A stretch of 64,000 nucleotides of DNA from Acanthopleura granulata (Eukaryota; Mollusca; Polyplacophora; Chitonida; Chitonidae), in contig JABBOT010000001.1 in NCBI GenBank assembly GCA_016165875.1, positions 34,279,011-34,343,010 on the forward strand, in the 5' to 3' direction. Both the position numbers and the translations under genes were made by a program. Numbering within the stretch: position 1 is the first letter of the stretch; each line of letters starts with the position of its first letter. The notes beneath the pieces were generated by a model, which saw only the letters and a program-made list of their open reading frames with translations, did not search any database and was not told the DNA's origin. Below are positions 11,161 through 24,254 of this stretch, in pieces.

Positions 11161-12940
11161 TATCCTCCTGTTAAACTCTATATACAGCGACGGTCTACTT
11201 ACTGTTTAAGCAACAGTTTGCAATTTGGTGGAAAATATACATCTCAATAGTTCATTTAGAAAGGTGAATTGTCAAATGTGCACAGCGGCAGGAGAAATAC
11301 TTAGTCAGAGAAAAAAAATCGCATGTTCGCAAAAAGATCGCGAATGACAATGAATAACGGTCAGAGGCACAGAACGGCCAGAACAACACACACTATCTAC
11401 ATCGACAAAACTGAGACTATCGGCAATAGCAGTATCCAAACCGACTGCAAACTGCATCTGGTAAGAGAAGTGAGATTACTTGGGGAAAATATAAATTGCC
11501 TAACTACGATTTTCGGTAACGTCCGGTATCAAAATGTACACAAAGTTGCAATGGACAGAAAAGTAGTGATAACTGTTAGAAGATATAGATCACCGATACG
11601 GGAATTCCCACAGTTGTTGATATATATATATATAACCCTCCAGAAAACTGCAGGTGTCTTGAAACTAAGGTTAGTGGTGGAAAATACAGACAAAACTTAA
11701 ACAAAGTTTGCAGAATATAGTATTGAGAATGACAGGTGTGGATAACACGAAAACAACATTTACACGAATGGAAAGTAAGCGCTGACACACTGGGTGGCAT
11801 GAAAATTAGGGGTTTTTTTGGTGGGGGGGGGTAGGTGACAAGCAATTAATAGAAGTCAGAACATTTATTGACGCAATTTCGCGCGGAGCTGAAACAGAGA
11901 GTTCTACAGAAAAAAAAATGTTTTCTGTTTTTTGTGATAAAAGCTCTTATAGGAGATTTCCCTTCCCGGGTTTGTACAGGTTCCAGGATGGCCTTCTAAA
12001 TAACGTCACTATTTCTAATTTGCATACAGCATGTGATGCCATTAATAACACTACTTACCATAATTGTATGAGTCCCGGATGTGTGAGTGTATGTAGAAAG
12101 CCAAGCTGGAGATGTCTGTCTGCGGACAATTCCGATCGCACAAAGAAAAGCATCCTTTGCAGGAATATTTCAGGAATTCCTGGAGGCGTTGTGGATTTCC
12201 TTTGCTTTTGTTGTCTTTGAGGATGGCATAAAGCTCGATGAAATTTTATTGATATGTCCGGAGGCGGCCTGACCCCCATGTTTGCGGTACAAAATGGTGC
12301 AGGTAAGGCTGCTGTCACGAATAAGTCATATGTATACCGAAAGAGTGATGTAAAGGGAAACATCGGTGTTATATATTTTGATTTACAAAAGTCAACCAAT
12401 GTATTATACAAGCAGATTTATTAAGAATGTTTTTAGTGACTACATGTTACACCACTGTACACTTAGGATCAATATTGAGAATGACGATATGAGGGAAATC
12501 TACAACATTGTCCACCATGTAGTCTTCGCCTGTCATTGAAAATGGCACAAACCGGAGAATCCAAGCTTTATTTCACAGCGACAAAAACCTAAATGTCTGG
12601 CACAAAATGGCGACCTCATCACTATAGATTCACTAGCAGGAGATAATGTGCATGTTCATCACATTGTGACGAGACAATAGTGTTGCTGTTTCAAGAGGTG
12701 ATCACCGCGCCTTTCTGTGTGTACATCTGGACACAGCTGTCGTGGGCGTGGTCAAACAAACAAATCGGGCATCTCCGTTTACCTCCTGTCCACCTTATAT
12801 TAGTATATACTTGTGCTTCTGTTCTGAGACTGGGTCATTTCATACACTTTGTAAATTTATTCAAACTGCCTTTTTTGGATTTTGTATTAATATAACCTTG
12901 CTATAACCTGATGATGGTTACTTGGGTTCGATATTCATCT
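11161..12940. repeat. Paralogous tail after A4
   Basis: Collinear with 5.4-7.5 kb (see that entry). A 125-codon plus frame spans 11323-11700; the equivalent in the first copy keeps readable short matches (GNSSIQ, VREVRLLGEN) but is interrupted by stops. GTAAGA follows directly after GCATCTG at 11461, matching 5745. A pyrimidine/purine run and a G tract (11813-11831) are specific to this copy. The part 12540-12790 resembles the A2 tail. Confidence 0.7.
11918..12272 (+). pseudogene. Frame-broken paralogue of the 6.83-7.14 kb open frame
   Basis: The N-terminal part reads in one frame (11918-12220, with TYHNCMSPG), but the conserved C-terminal part (FLEALWISFAFVVFED then KLDEILLICP, ending at 12272) is in another frame. 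One of the two copies has therefore suffered an indel, or neither strand is coding in the way the frames suggest. On the minus strand CTTACC at 12054-12059 gives a GTAAGT donor at the position matching 6934. Confidence 0.25.
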
Positions 12941-15900
12941 TTATATGATCTACATTATATAGAGTTGAAGGCTTAATAGATATCACTAAATTTATGGTGC
13001 TGTTTCATTTAATGTACATAAAAGGGGAAGAAATATTGAGTTTTTTCCAATGACCTAGAGAGACAAAGGGTCATCTGGATGTTGTCTGTTGGGGTTTACT
13101 CAGGGCTGAACTTAGTTAATTGTGAACGGTACGGCTGAGTAATCCTCCTTGAGACCACATCAAGGTGGGGATATATTTATGATATATGATCAGAGCCTTT
13201 GGAAGAAAGTTGGGCTAACTGGTTTTCATAACCTTTGAAATAATAATATAGTCTGCTTTTTGCAAGGTGCAATAGTGACATTTTCCATCACTTCAAGCTA
13301 CAGACATACCCATATATAGTTAGTTATCAGCCCTTTACGTGATCAAAGCGCTTGATGTCTTACACCCCTGAGGCGTATATTGCTCTTATTAATAAATCCT
13401 TTAAAATTGCTTTACATATACCGTATCGCCTAGATATCCTTGGGCATTTGAGTGTGAAAAATGTCACTGTGAAGAATATGCAAATCGCGTGAAATTACTT
13501 TTTACTTGGATGCCATTCACATTAGCCGACAATTTATTTATCCCAATGAAGAGTCACCCCCAGTGGATTGTGTCGACAGGATGCCGGTCTTCTTTCTCTC
13601 CTGCATGTTGGAAGTGCAATAGAAATGAGATCGTTTCAAGGCTTTACATTTGGCATGCAAGTTCACACTTAGCTACACTTCGCATTTAGATGGTCATTGT
13701 CGATAAAATTTCTGGGTTCGGTGGCAACTGACTAGATTTGTTTGTATTGAAGCTTAACGTATTTTTCACTTGTACACTGTGCGCGTAGCAGAGTGGAGAG
13801 CCACTGAGAGTGAGCCACTGACATTTGGATTGTTATACAGACAAACGTTTGGAAGTCTGACTACACGAGGGACACCCTTGATGGTTTATTGCCACCAAGG
13901 TCCAGAAAACAATAGAAAGACAACCTTGAAATATTCGCCGACCGTCAGTGGTAAAGTGACTATTTCCGGTGTGACCTTGCGATTAAGGCTCAGTACCACT
14001 CCGTCATTACCTGCCACCCCATAACATAAAAACAATTTTAATGACATTAGCATACTTCATAAATCACATATTTTCACAAAACGATTGCACGAAAATTTGG
14101 AATGCGAGTTCATTAAAAATTTGGCTACTTTCCTAGTTAAGGTTGGGTAAACAATATGTCAGGTTTCGTTGGCAATATATTCGAAACAACAAGTTTAAAC
14201 AAAGTGAACACTACCTGGTTGATCCAAAAGTTCTAGTTTCCATGTTAGTTGACGAAAAATGGTAGGTTTGAATGATGTGGTTGTATGAAAGTTCATGCAA
14301 GTTTTCCGCGGGTATTCCAAATTCGTCGTGCCGGTTCATATTGAACTAAACTAAGATTTTATTAAAGCTCAGGGTGATTTATCATGTTTCTGGTTTCAAG
14401 GAAAGGTACTAGAAATGGCAAATTTAGTTTAAACTAGAATAAAAGTTGTCCTACAGGAATGGCTAGTTTGTGCAACCGTTTATATTGAGGTGAGTTTCAT
14501 TCCTATTACACTCTCTCACTGGGAATAGATCAAATTTCCCAAATCATCGTCACTGGTTGGTTTGATCGAAGATGTCAGCTTGTCCTAAGGATTTGGGGGT
14601 GTTTGTATTTTGTTTTACGGATTCACCATGTAGAGCAAAAACCACGCTCCACAGTCCTAAAGGGCGAAAAACTATTTTTTGTGGAATTCTGTTTATTAAT
14701 TAATTTTTTTTTGTTATTCACTGTGCGTTTTCAAGCTGGAGCATCGAGGGGTTTACTGTATAGAATGGGACATTTCTAGGTTTTCTAATGGGACACATTA
14801 AACACGAATGTGGCTTGACGCCTTACTCAGTTGATGACCATAGTGGCAGTTATGTTTAAATATAGTTGAAAGTAAGCAGGTTCTGGGTAAAAAAGACTGT
14901 GCTTTGCCAGGTACCTCATAAACGCCCTGACATAAATCTTCTGGAACAACCTTCGGGAACCGAATTTAAGAACACAAATCTATTGTTCAAGCACGGATCG
15001 TGGAATCAAGAGAGACGATTTAGCGGGATTCAGTATTTCCAGAAAACATAGTTGCATGCCCATGTCTCTTTATGTGTGATTTTCAATACGTTACTGACAT
15101 CTATATTTCACGCAGCACGACTTAAGTAAATATGTATGGCTCTTGGGGCGATTACTGTCATATAACTAGATCAGTCGCTTCTTGAAAGCGGTTGATCATT
15201 TGTAAAAGTAATTCCGCTATGTTAATCCGTCTACGAAGATTGTATCGCTAGGGAAACGGATACAGCAGGTCAAGAGGAATCTTGTCCTACAACGGTATTA
15301 CTCCCGGTGTTATATCAATCATTTATAGTCTGCTACACAATATACAACGGAATAAATGAATGCTCCATTGGTAGTTCTCTTTGATAGCATTTTAAGTCTT
15401 AGATCAGAGAAAGGAATTTATTTTCCCAGATGTCTGGGATTTGAGCTTAAGATTTATTGCTGTCAGAAAAGACCTTGTCTTTTACAAATGCGTAATGAGG
15501 ATTTACATAGCTTACAAAAATCTTTTCCGTTCAACTTCCGAGCAGACTACAGTCATTCGTCAATTCCCTGTCCGGCAATTCTAAAACATATACTCAGTGA
15601 ACACTGCTATCGAGTGCTGATTCCAGACGTCTGAGAGTATCAAATTTTCAAGCCCAGTATTTATATCCAAGTCCCTGGAGGCTGCCTTCTAGCCAAAGGT
15701 CGCTCGTTTTTCAGAATCAGATTGAAAGCATTATTGTATCAACTGTGACATGATAACATGCATTCTTAGAATCTTTCATTCTTCTCTGGTGGTACACAGC
15801 ATGCAGTGAAAAAGAACATTCGGACAAAGAATGAAAAAAGTGGTTCATTAAGGTAATTCTGGCTATATACCACGACGAACATTCTCAAAATTCCGAGTCC

Positions 15901-17429
15901 CATGGGAATATTCTTTTAAAATGGTACAACATTAGTTATTTTGTTTTCGAGTGAAAAACGTTCGATTTACATTGATTAATCAATACTTACCAGTCCATTC
16001 CTCAAGTTTTACATCATTCCACTGCTGTATAGGCAAGTCTTTTTGAGTTTCCCGACGGTAGAATAGTTAACAAGCTGGTTTTATTCCGCTTCATGTTTCA
16101 GTAGAATCTCTGACATGTTGAAAATTCTGTAGCTTCAGAGGCGTCTGTGGTGAATGTGGGCTCGAATCTCACTCTCGCTGCTTTGTCAGTTATGGGACGA
16201 GACGTGGTGATTAATGCCGGCACTCTGGTTTCCTCCATCCTAAACCCATTCTGCAACATTCTGCACACAGTATTAACCACTTCTTTCATACGTAAACACA
16301 TTTACTCTATGTAATAAGCATTTTTCCAAATAAAGTTGCTTTTTACTCCTGTAAATCATGTATGAATAAATATTACAGAAGAGAAATAGGCACATTTGAC
16401 TAGCACATAATAAACGCTCGGTTTAATTATCGATGTCATGACAACTAAAATGTCGGTCAGTTATGTCTGATGTAACCTCTGGGACTCCAACAGATCTATA
16501 GTTTGTAGTGTGTTGGCTCGACATGAATCACTAAAAGCTCAGTCCCGTCAGATGGGACACTTTTGATCACTTTTGGGTGGTTACAGTTCATCTGTCTGTA
16601 ATCAGAGCCCCCAGACAACCAGATAAATGCGTGAACCCATTCATAGTGACACAGCCATGTTGATAATGTAGAGGACAAAAGTTCCATGTGGAACTAGACC
16701 ACAAGCAGTGGTGTCTGGTTGTGATCAAGCAATTTGGTGCCGTTCAAATTTGAAATTGAGGAGTCCGTGATATGGTTGTTCATGGACAGTACTTATTGCG
16801 GAAAACAGGGTGGTTGTATAGATGTTCTGTTTGGCAGTCTGTCGTCCCATTGACGTCATTCAGGCCTGTATGAAACACGCATCAGTAATGCAGTTCTACA
16901 TTGCAAATCTTGGTATCCTACTTCATAGCTTGGCAAACAGAATAAACACATAGATTTTGCAACTTATGGCATATTGTGACTGGATGAGGATGTCAAGACG
17001 ACCATTGTTCTGCAAGACATTCCACTGAGACAGCAATTTGTCTGAATGGAGAGTCGCCTGTCAAGTCAAGTAGGAACGAAGTAATACTGAAAGCTCGAAA
17101 TTATCCCCCAAACAAAATTTAATTATTAATTCAGATATTCGGTCTGTATAAGAGCAAGTCTTGGCAGTGGTATGTGATGGCTGTTTATATATCCCCCGGG
17201 AACGTACATGTGGTGTTTATTCTGTTTCAGCCTCGGGCTACGAATTTTCGACATTCTTCTTCTAACCACACCACTGCTTTTGGAGCCTTGGTAACAGTAA
17301 GCGCTTGGCAACGATTACACGGCCTACATGAGATGTGGATTCCAAGTTGGCCATGACGTGCTGTCTTTCAATCAAGACCCACACTATGAGCTTGCTTTGA
17401 AAGTCATGCTCTTTTTGCCCCATCTTCCA
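12941..17429. other. 4.5 kb with no supported gene
   Basis: Non-repetitive within this window. The most protein-like frame is 13758-14024 plus (about 88 codons from the upstream stop, ending LSTTPSLPATP), but it starts without ATG and has no recognised domain. A region at about 16130-16300 holds GGGCTCGAATCTCAC, which resembles a tRNA B box, followed by TGGTTTCCTCC. It could be an eroded SINE, but the match is weak. Confidence 0.4.
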
Positions 17430-17510
17430 TATATATTTGTTATTATTTGGCTCCTGTTTAAAGCCATACTCAAGAATTTACACTCTTCCACATATAAATC
17501 GATCGTCTTC
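17430..17510 (-). repeat. Highly eroded SINE tail
   Basis: TTATTTGGCTCCTG followed by AGCCATACTCAAGAATTTAC resembles the tail region of the SINE copies (TTGGTGTTTTACGCCGTACTCAAGAATATTTC). Identity is low and no head is visible. Confidence 0.4.
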
Positions 17511-18326
17511 GTACACGGCAAAAGTTTTTCGGTGCATTAGAGTGAATATATAAATTATCCATTTCTTTATAGAAAATCTGCACATAGAACATAATCTCAA
17601 AGGAAGGCTTTTGCTCTTAATCCTTTGTGAATACACTAGGATGTATATAGATTCTAAGAGTTACCCATGACACATTGGTTAGTGAGGCTGGGGTGAGAAA
17701 CGAGATGAGAATGAAAAACATGGCACGGTGAACATGAAGTTTCACAGTATTGGAAGACTTAGGAAATGAGAGTATAAGCTATACTGTTCGGTAATGATAA
17801 ACCTTCATCAATAACTTCTTTATGGTTGGTCTTTGTTTTAATGCCTCGGTGTAGCATTACTTCTCTAGCCATAATGTACGTCTGTAAGAAGGGCACATGC
17901 ACATAAACGGGTCGAAATCTATCTCATAGCTGAATTAAATAAGATAATAATAATAATTACATAAGAGACGTTTATGGCTCGGGCAAGGTAAAACTTCTAT
18001 AATGGAAATGCGAGGACGAGCTATTAAAACCAACCGATATAGTTCTTTCCTTGTAACTATGGTTAGAAAAGCATGGGCCTCGTTGAAAATAAGCACACGA
18101 AACTCGTACTGTAGTTTTCGCAGTCTAATGTTCGGTGGAGACCACTTGTCTTTCAGTAATATAGTGTGCATATCTATGCGTCACTTGTTGTGGAAGAATC
18201 ATTAACATGCCAGAGGTGGGTCGTTTACGGCGACCGTGACTTCAGTTTCTCCAGGAATAAAACTGACCGTAACTGTATAAGTGAAAAAAATGGCTTGAGG
18301 ATGTGTTCAACAGCAATCAATACAGT
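17511..18326. other. No recognisable feature
   Basis: No repeat shared with other parts of the window and no supported exon; overlapping short frames on both strands at 17.93-18.2 kb have no motif. Confidence 0.4.
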
Positions 18327-18371
18327 AAATAAACAAACAAACAAACAAATAAATAAATAAATAAATAAATA
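18327..18371 (+). repeat. (AAAC)n(AAAT)n microsatellite
   Basis: AAAC repeats pass directly into AAAT repeats over about 45 bases, ending before ATTCATAAGG. Confidence 0.9.
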
Positions 18372-18504
18372 TTCATAAGGGCTAAAGCGGCAATATTAAG
18401 CTGTGAGTGGTCTTTCGCGTTCGCTAAAGTTTACTTCCTCGAAATCGGTTCACCACAGGTGGCAAAAATAGGGTAGGTTCTTCCAGTTTCGCTTCCCTTT
18501 ATAA

Positions 18505-18657
18505 CTAACCCGGTTCTGCCAGCAACCCATGGGTGGCCGCGGGTTTTTCCGGCCTGTGCTCGGTTCCCTCCCATCATAATGTTGGCCACCGTCGTATAAG
18601 GGAAATATTCTAGAGTATGGCGTATAACACCGATCAAATAAATCAATAAATATGTAA
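18505..18657 (+). repeat. SINE-1 copy, 5'-truncated, plus orientation
   Basis: Reads as the reverse complement of the 24.5-kb copy: CCGGTTCTGCCAGCAACCC, GGTTCCCTCCCATCATAATG, GCCACCGTCGTATAAG, GAAATATTCTAGAGTATGG, then tail CAAATAAATCAATAAATA. The tRNA-like head is not visible. Confidence 0.85.
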
Positions 18658-21174
18658 CTAACCGCCTTCAAATAAGTAAAATATTCTTGCGATGCATTCG
18701 TTCAGCAGTCAATCTTTTTACCAGCTGTGCACTCTCTACGTTCATTCATTTGCAGTCGTTTGTGCTTTAAATTATCCTCATATGTTGTCTACCTGAACAT
18801 ATTTCTCTGAGCGACTCTAACATTTTACGAGTTTGAATTCAATAGAGCATTTATTTCAACCGATACCAACATTATTCATAATTTTTTTATCATCGTAGTT
18901 ATTATGGAACTGTTTGTGGAACGTTACTTTACACTGTGAGGTCAGTCCTGTTAGTTTCGATCTTTTGTGTCCATTCTGCTTCTGACGATTGATATGTGAT
19001 TGCCTGCTCAGACCCACAGATCAGTGTTAAAATTATGGTGAATTTGACGATCGTTGGTGTCTTCCCATTAGTATTCATTCGGGATCGTAATTCTCCTCGG
19101 GTTACCGACTCAGCGCCTGATTGTCTTAAATGGCGTCGTGCTCCACTTTCAGCAATGAAGCCCCTGCACAATATTCATCGAAATAGGTGATAATAACGAG
19201 CAAATCGCATGCTAAACACATCGTGAACCTATAACAGAAATCATTACCACGATCCAAGCTGTTGCGCCTTGTTATAAATGCGATTGCTTTAGTTTTAATT
19301 ACTTATTACATGACACATAAACACGTCAACACCAGATTCCTAGAAGAGGGTCAGAAGGTATATACGGAATCGAGTGGTCTTAAAATAGTGCATCACAGAT
19401 ACTAATGGTGCCTGCATGCGCAGTGAGCCTATTTGATCTCATAAAGAGGAAATGATTTACGCCTGAAGTTATGTTAGTGCTGTGTTTTTCTATGTCCGCA
19501 CTATAATTGATTACTCTTGGGAACAAAATCAGTATGTGGTGACCCGGAGTGTTGCTAAGTGGTTTGCTGTTTTCATGGATCCATACCCTCCGTTTTCCAG
19601 AGGCATTATTTACGGGCTATATTTATCACTGCGAAGAGAGCTGTAGTATTGAACCACTAGGCAGAGCAGCGTGTCAGGTGCGTGCTGGGGTAGCCATGCG
19701 AATGAACCATCAGTTACGTGATGACAGCAATGCAAAGGAATGCAGAGCCTTCGGGCCAATCCACCCAAAACCGAAAGGAATAGAAAGAAAAAAAAATCAG
19801 TAAAACTTGGAATCCTGGTTTAAGTCCTGATGTTGGGTAATTTGAAAAGATCGAATAGTGGACACGTAATAATTTTCAGGTTAGGACTAATTTACCACTA
19901 TCGCAATTTAAACGTACAAACCAATAATCATATTTGAACAGTTCAAATTAAGCGAACCCACCTAATAATCGCGATATTAAGCCCAATATACATGTATTGC
20001 AATTTCAGATACCTAAAAGCCAAAATCAAAATATCATAATACAGATTTAAATGTTAACTTACGTGAAAACTCGAATTATGAGATTGGCGCCCTGTCTGTT
20101 CGATTATCATTCACCTTGTTATACCTTTACCCACGAATGACTCAAGACTGACAAGACACGAAGACAAGTCCAGTTATCTTTCATAGTCATGACTTCAGGA
20201 AAATCGACTGCTTACTGAAGACTTCTCATGGGTTTCACTAGAGCTTGCTGACAGCTTCGAAAAGGTAGTGAAGTTGAAAAAGAAACAATCCACCAGGTGC
20301 CGGGAGCGCCCGCTGTGAGTTGTACTAGCCCAGTAATTACGGGCATGAGTTTGGCAGGGTAAATTAAGCCCGTTGGAGCTCTTCATCTTTGGTAACAGAG
20401 GCCCTCCCGAGTGTTGGACGAAGTATGATTGATGACGTTTTAAGTAGGTAGGCATGGTTAACTAAGGTAGAGAGCGGATGTGATCTCCCCAGGTAGTGCG
20501 TGGAAACCCGCGAATTCCCCTGTTGTGTTAAAGGTACATGAAATATGGCACAACGACACAGCTTTATGGCACAACAAATTAGCAACGGTGTATGTCGCGG
20601 TAGGCTTTAAGAGCTTTGTGCTCCAGGCATTATAGGTTATCAGCTATAGTTACATCCTACAGGCGTTGTAAACTCGCGCGATGTAGACAGCAGCAATCTG
20701 AGGTTTTGAAGGCGAAAGTTCTGTGTTTCATAGTCACGGTAAAACATGTCAGGATCGATGTAAGATACAAGTATTAGGTATTTCACTTTTACTTCTGTAA
20801 CTTTTCAAATTCCGAGCTGATTACAAAGAAATACTGATTTCGTGATTCTGTAATACTTCTGTCTTCGACAAAGTAAAGAATTACATGCATTACAATTCCA
20901 ACAATAGGTGATTAGGTGTAATTAGTGCAGCATTCAAAATCCAGGTTATGGTCTTAAGCTTCCTCATAATGGCTCTTAACTCTCCCATACCACCGTATAC
21001 ATCTGAAAGCTCAGTCTCGAGTCCAAGATCTTTCCATACGCATCATGTTTCTCATCATTCTGAGAGGAACCTGTAAAATCAGATGTAAAAGTTCTGTTTT
21101 AAATATACATATTGTGATAGAGACACATAATTTACATGCACTGCCCATCCCCTAGAACTACTTTGCCTTCCTGC
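18658..21174. other. 2.5 kb with no supported gene
   Basis: One point of interest is a minus-strand frame beginning with ATG at 19078 and running to 18929. It has a hydrophobic stretch (VKFTIILTLICG) followed by SEQA, which looks like a signal peptide, with GTGTAA just inside its end (treated in the findings). Other frames at 19.5-20.6 kb show nothing recognisable. Confidence 0.35.
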
Positions 21175-21290
21175 AACCTGTGGATGGTCGTGGGTTTCCC
21201 TCGGACTCTGCTCTTGCTCGCCGCCGTTGCTTGTCGTGAAATATTCTTGAGTACGGCGTAAAACGCCAATCAGTTAAATAAATACTTTAC
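21175..21290 (+). repeat. SINE-1 fragment, tail half
   Basis: GGATGGTCGTGGGTTTCCC, then GAAATATTCTTGAGTACGGC and GTAAAACGCCAATCAG followed by TTAAATAAATA. Plus orientation, 5'-truncated, and about 120 bases shorter than the full copies. Confidence 0.85.
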
Positions 21291-21307
21291 AGATATAAAC
21301 AGAAAGG

Positions 21308-21922
21308 TGTAAAAGTACCACAAACGGAAGGAAAAAATGATTAACACATGGCTTGTTCAACTATCAGACAGCGATAGACAGCCTTCCACAAGATTAAACA
21401 AAGAAACACGCGGGACGAGATGTCCTCATCTGGCTTCCATAAAAAGCTCCAAAATAACGTGTCAGAAAAATAGCAAGTCGCGCAACACATGCTCGCAAAG
21501 AGCTACATACGAAAAAATGGGGTACAAATTGATATATGTCGAATGGCGTGAAAACCGGTATCTCCAAATTCCACAAAACTCTTCTAAGTGGACGAGAGTA
21601 AATATGACTGCTCTCAAGTTTACATAAGTCAAATGACTGGAAACTTCTAACTTCGTCGCCCATATTTATAGATTAACGTAAAGAAAATTCTAGATGATTT
21701 GATCGTAAACATGTTTAAACATGGGTTCATCTTTCTAGAATATACACTCTATGTACAATGACACAAAATTCATAAACACGAAAGCCTCGAGAACACGCGA
21801 CTGAAATCCAGTGCAATCTTTAACGTACACGGAGTGGAAAATATAGGCCAGACACTGACCCAGATAGCGCAAGGAGAACCTGAAAAGTATAATACATTAT
21901 TTTAAAGACTGGGTTCGTGACA
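21308..21922 (-). mobile_element. Solo LTR, copy B, internally deleted
   Basis: On the minus strand it begins TGTCACGAACCCAGTC and ends TACTTTTACA. Flanks are AAAGG (left) and AAAGC (right), a 5-base target duplication with one mismatch. It lacks about 300 bases relative to copies A and C, in the 3' half. A TATA-like TATAAATATG reads on the minus strand at 21661-21670 in front of GGCGACGAAG, matching copy C. Open frames on both strands across it (96 and 89 codons) are not conserved. Confidence 0.8.
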
Positions 21923-23189
21923 AAAGCTATACTAATCATATTCAGAGGCATTTGGTACCATTCTTCGCCCACAATAAAATCACATCGAACACAGGCATAT
22001 TATACAGAGCCATGTAAAAACTACTTGATGTACCTGATGTTACACGCTTGAACATCATAGCCGCATTACGATTTGCTTGTGCACACAATCAGAAATATCT
22101 TTCCTCGGGAGACCATATTGTTGACAAACATTACCCGGCCAATTTTTGGTGACCGAAATGATGCCGTTAAGTTCGTTGACCGGAATGCCGCGTGACGGGA
22201 TAACGAGTATTTTGAAAGAGCCTGAAATTCGTGTTACTTGCAGCCCTTAGGCTGAAGTTACCAACATTCACGCAACAGAGAGAAATTAGTATCATCTCTT
22301 TCCGCTGAATGCACGTTTCTGCTCAATATTGTACAATAACATCATTCACGATCTATTATTAAGGCTGTATCCATCTGATTAAGGTATTCCATCAACACTG
22401 TTGTGATTCACCTCATTTTAATGCAGTGATAAGCAGCAGTGAAAGCCTAAGGAAATGTACGTTTCCACAAAAAAAGTCTTCATACCATTTAAGTTATTTA
22501 CTGACAGCTGTATAGTTGACCGTTATACGCTATTACTTGGCAATTTTATGTTTATTATTTAAATATATACAAATTATTTATGATCCATGTTTCACTCGGC
22601 GAGGCACTCTCCCGTGGAACAGATCGAAGTCAACAAATACCTTAATGGGTGCCTGCGAGTTGATATCCTGAAGCAGATGCAGTCTTCTTACAATCAAAGT
22701 ACTTTCTCTGTCCGTGAGAGTAATGCATAGATAGCACGAGCATTGCCATTCACTATGTCTTAATTTATTTATTAATTTTATTGGTGTTTCATTAAAGCCA
22801 CACTTGAGAACCTAGCACCTATTGATATACGTAGGACTATGCAAATGCAATTTAGATTATAAATGTCCTCAAAGACAGCTTTTCTGCAGGAACTCCGTCC
22901 AGTGTAATGCCACCATTACGAGTGATGCCACTGTCGTTTTTTGCATTTTATAATGAATAAAGTTATAGAAAATAGTAGATGTGAGATACACAACGGGGAG
23001 CAGTGTCTGTGTGTCATTTAATACATTTACTTTAATCCGTATATTCGAAGATTTTTATAGTTGTGCAGTGAATTACACGACCCCCGTAACAATCCCCTCC
23101 ACGTGTCCAATCGAATATACACCAGCCTGGTAAGCAACGGATGATGAATGGTTGAGTTTTCTCTCCGTGACTTCTTGGCGTGATGCAAT
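21923..23189. other. No supported gene; one eroded SINE trace
   Basis: TTATTGGTGTTTCATTAAAGCC followed by ACACTTGAGAAC at about 22780-22815 is a probable eroded SINE tail. The rest shows no repeat or exon signal. Confidence 0.35.
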
Positions 23190-23250
23190 AACAATGAATG
23201 AATGAATGCTTATTGTTTAACGCCCCAATAACAATGAGGCGGAAACAATA
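23190..23250 (-). repeat. SINE-2 tail fragment
   Basis: AATGAATGAATGAATGC then TTATTGTTTAACGCCCC, the same tail as the 38.5-kb copy. It breaks off after about 60 bases. Confidence 0.75.
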
Positions 23251-24254
23251 TATGCATGTCACAGGCGTTGTTGCTGGTTTTAACTCCAGTTCAGTGCTAC
23301 TAAACTAGACCCATGCATTTAACCATGTGACCAAGGCTGTGATCAATAGAACGGGTTTGTCGGATTCAATCTGTTCCACGATGTCACTCTTATTGATGTT
23401 TTCTTTACACTAACAAAGCAGCCTCTATGAATCCTAAGAATTTATCTTGTCACAGACCTGGGTACGACGGCCCGCCCGGCTGTCATGTTGATGTGAATTT
23501 GTTATACGGACGCTTCCCCCCCCCCCCTCCCCCACCTTCCCACCCCTTTCCCCCGATCACTGACCACAGCCGTTGGGAGCAGACTTCCCGGTCACGGTAT
23601 TGAATATCGATCTGTCAGTAGATCAATCAAATTGACACTGACGTCATCGTGTGGCCTTGATGCAGAGCAGGATGCGGGGTTTTCACAGAATGACAGCTGA
23701 TACTTCTGAGTTTATTTGACTCGCCTCGTGTGGTTTACAGTTCAACAAAAGTAATATAAAATGATTAAATCTAGATATTTAGGTCAAAATACGGCGTTTA
23801 AGGACGTAAGCATGACGGCCCATCCATTATTCGCCATCAAACATGTTTTCTTTTAAACACTTTTGACGACAGTTCAGTTTTATATTGTGTTCCTGCATAA
23901 ATCGGGATTCTGCCGCTGGACTAAGCATCCTCGAGGCCTGGTTTCTGCATTGTTTTCATGTTATTGTGTATACATAACACTTTGAGTCATTCTAGACCAG
24001 TGATGTCTAAAAAATTGTGTCCATCATCACTGACTTTTTTACCTAATTCTGTTTAAGCTATGTTCCTCAGGGGCGTGTACATTGTTACTTCTTAAAAACT
24101 TACAAAAACAGTTAAAATAAAACCCTAACCGAGGGAAAATGACAAGTCTTGATTTCACCTGTAATGTGTGACCATTTTCCAACTACCTCACTGTCGTTTA
24201 CTCTGTGCTATGTAGTCTTTTTTATTATATCTTTGCCGGTGAGAGTGGGGGTAA
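23251..24254. other. Unrecognised sequence with a C-rich tract
   Basis: A strongly C-rich run (23515-23555, including 14 consecutive C) separates otherwise ordinary AT-rich sequence. No exon or repeat shared with this window was found. Confidence 0.5.

Noticed and set aside
13758..14024. Resemblance of a frame to a REJ/PKD-like extracellular segment
   Set aside because: The likeness was limited to a few residues around EPLTFGLLYR; no conserved core and no splice sites, so not claimed.
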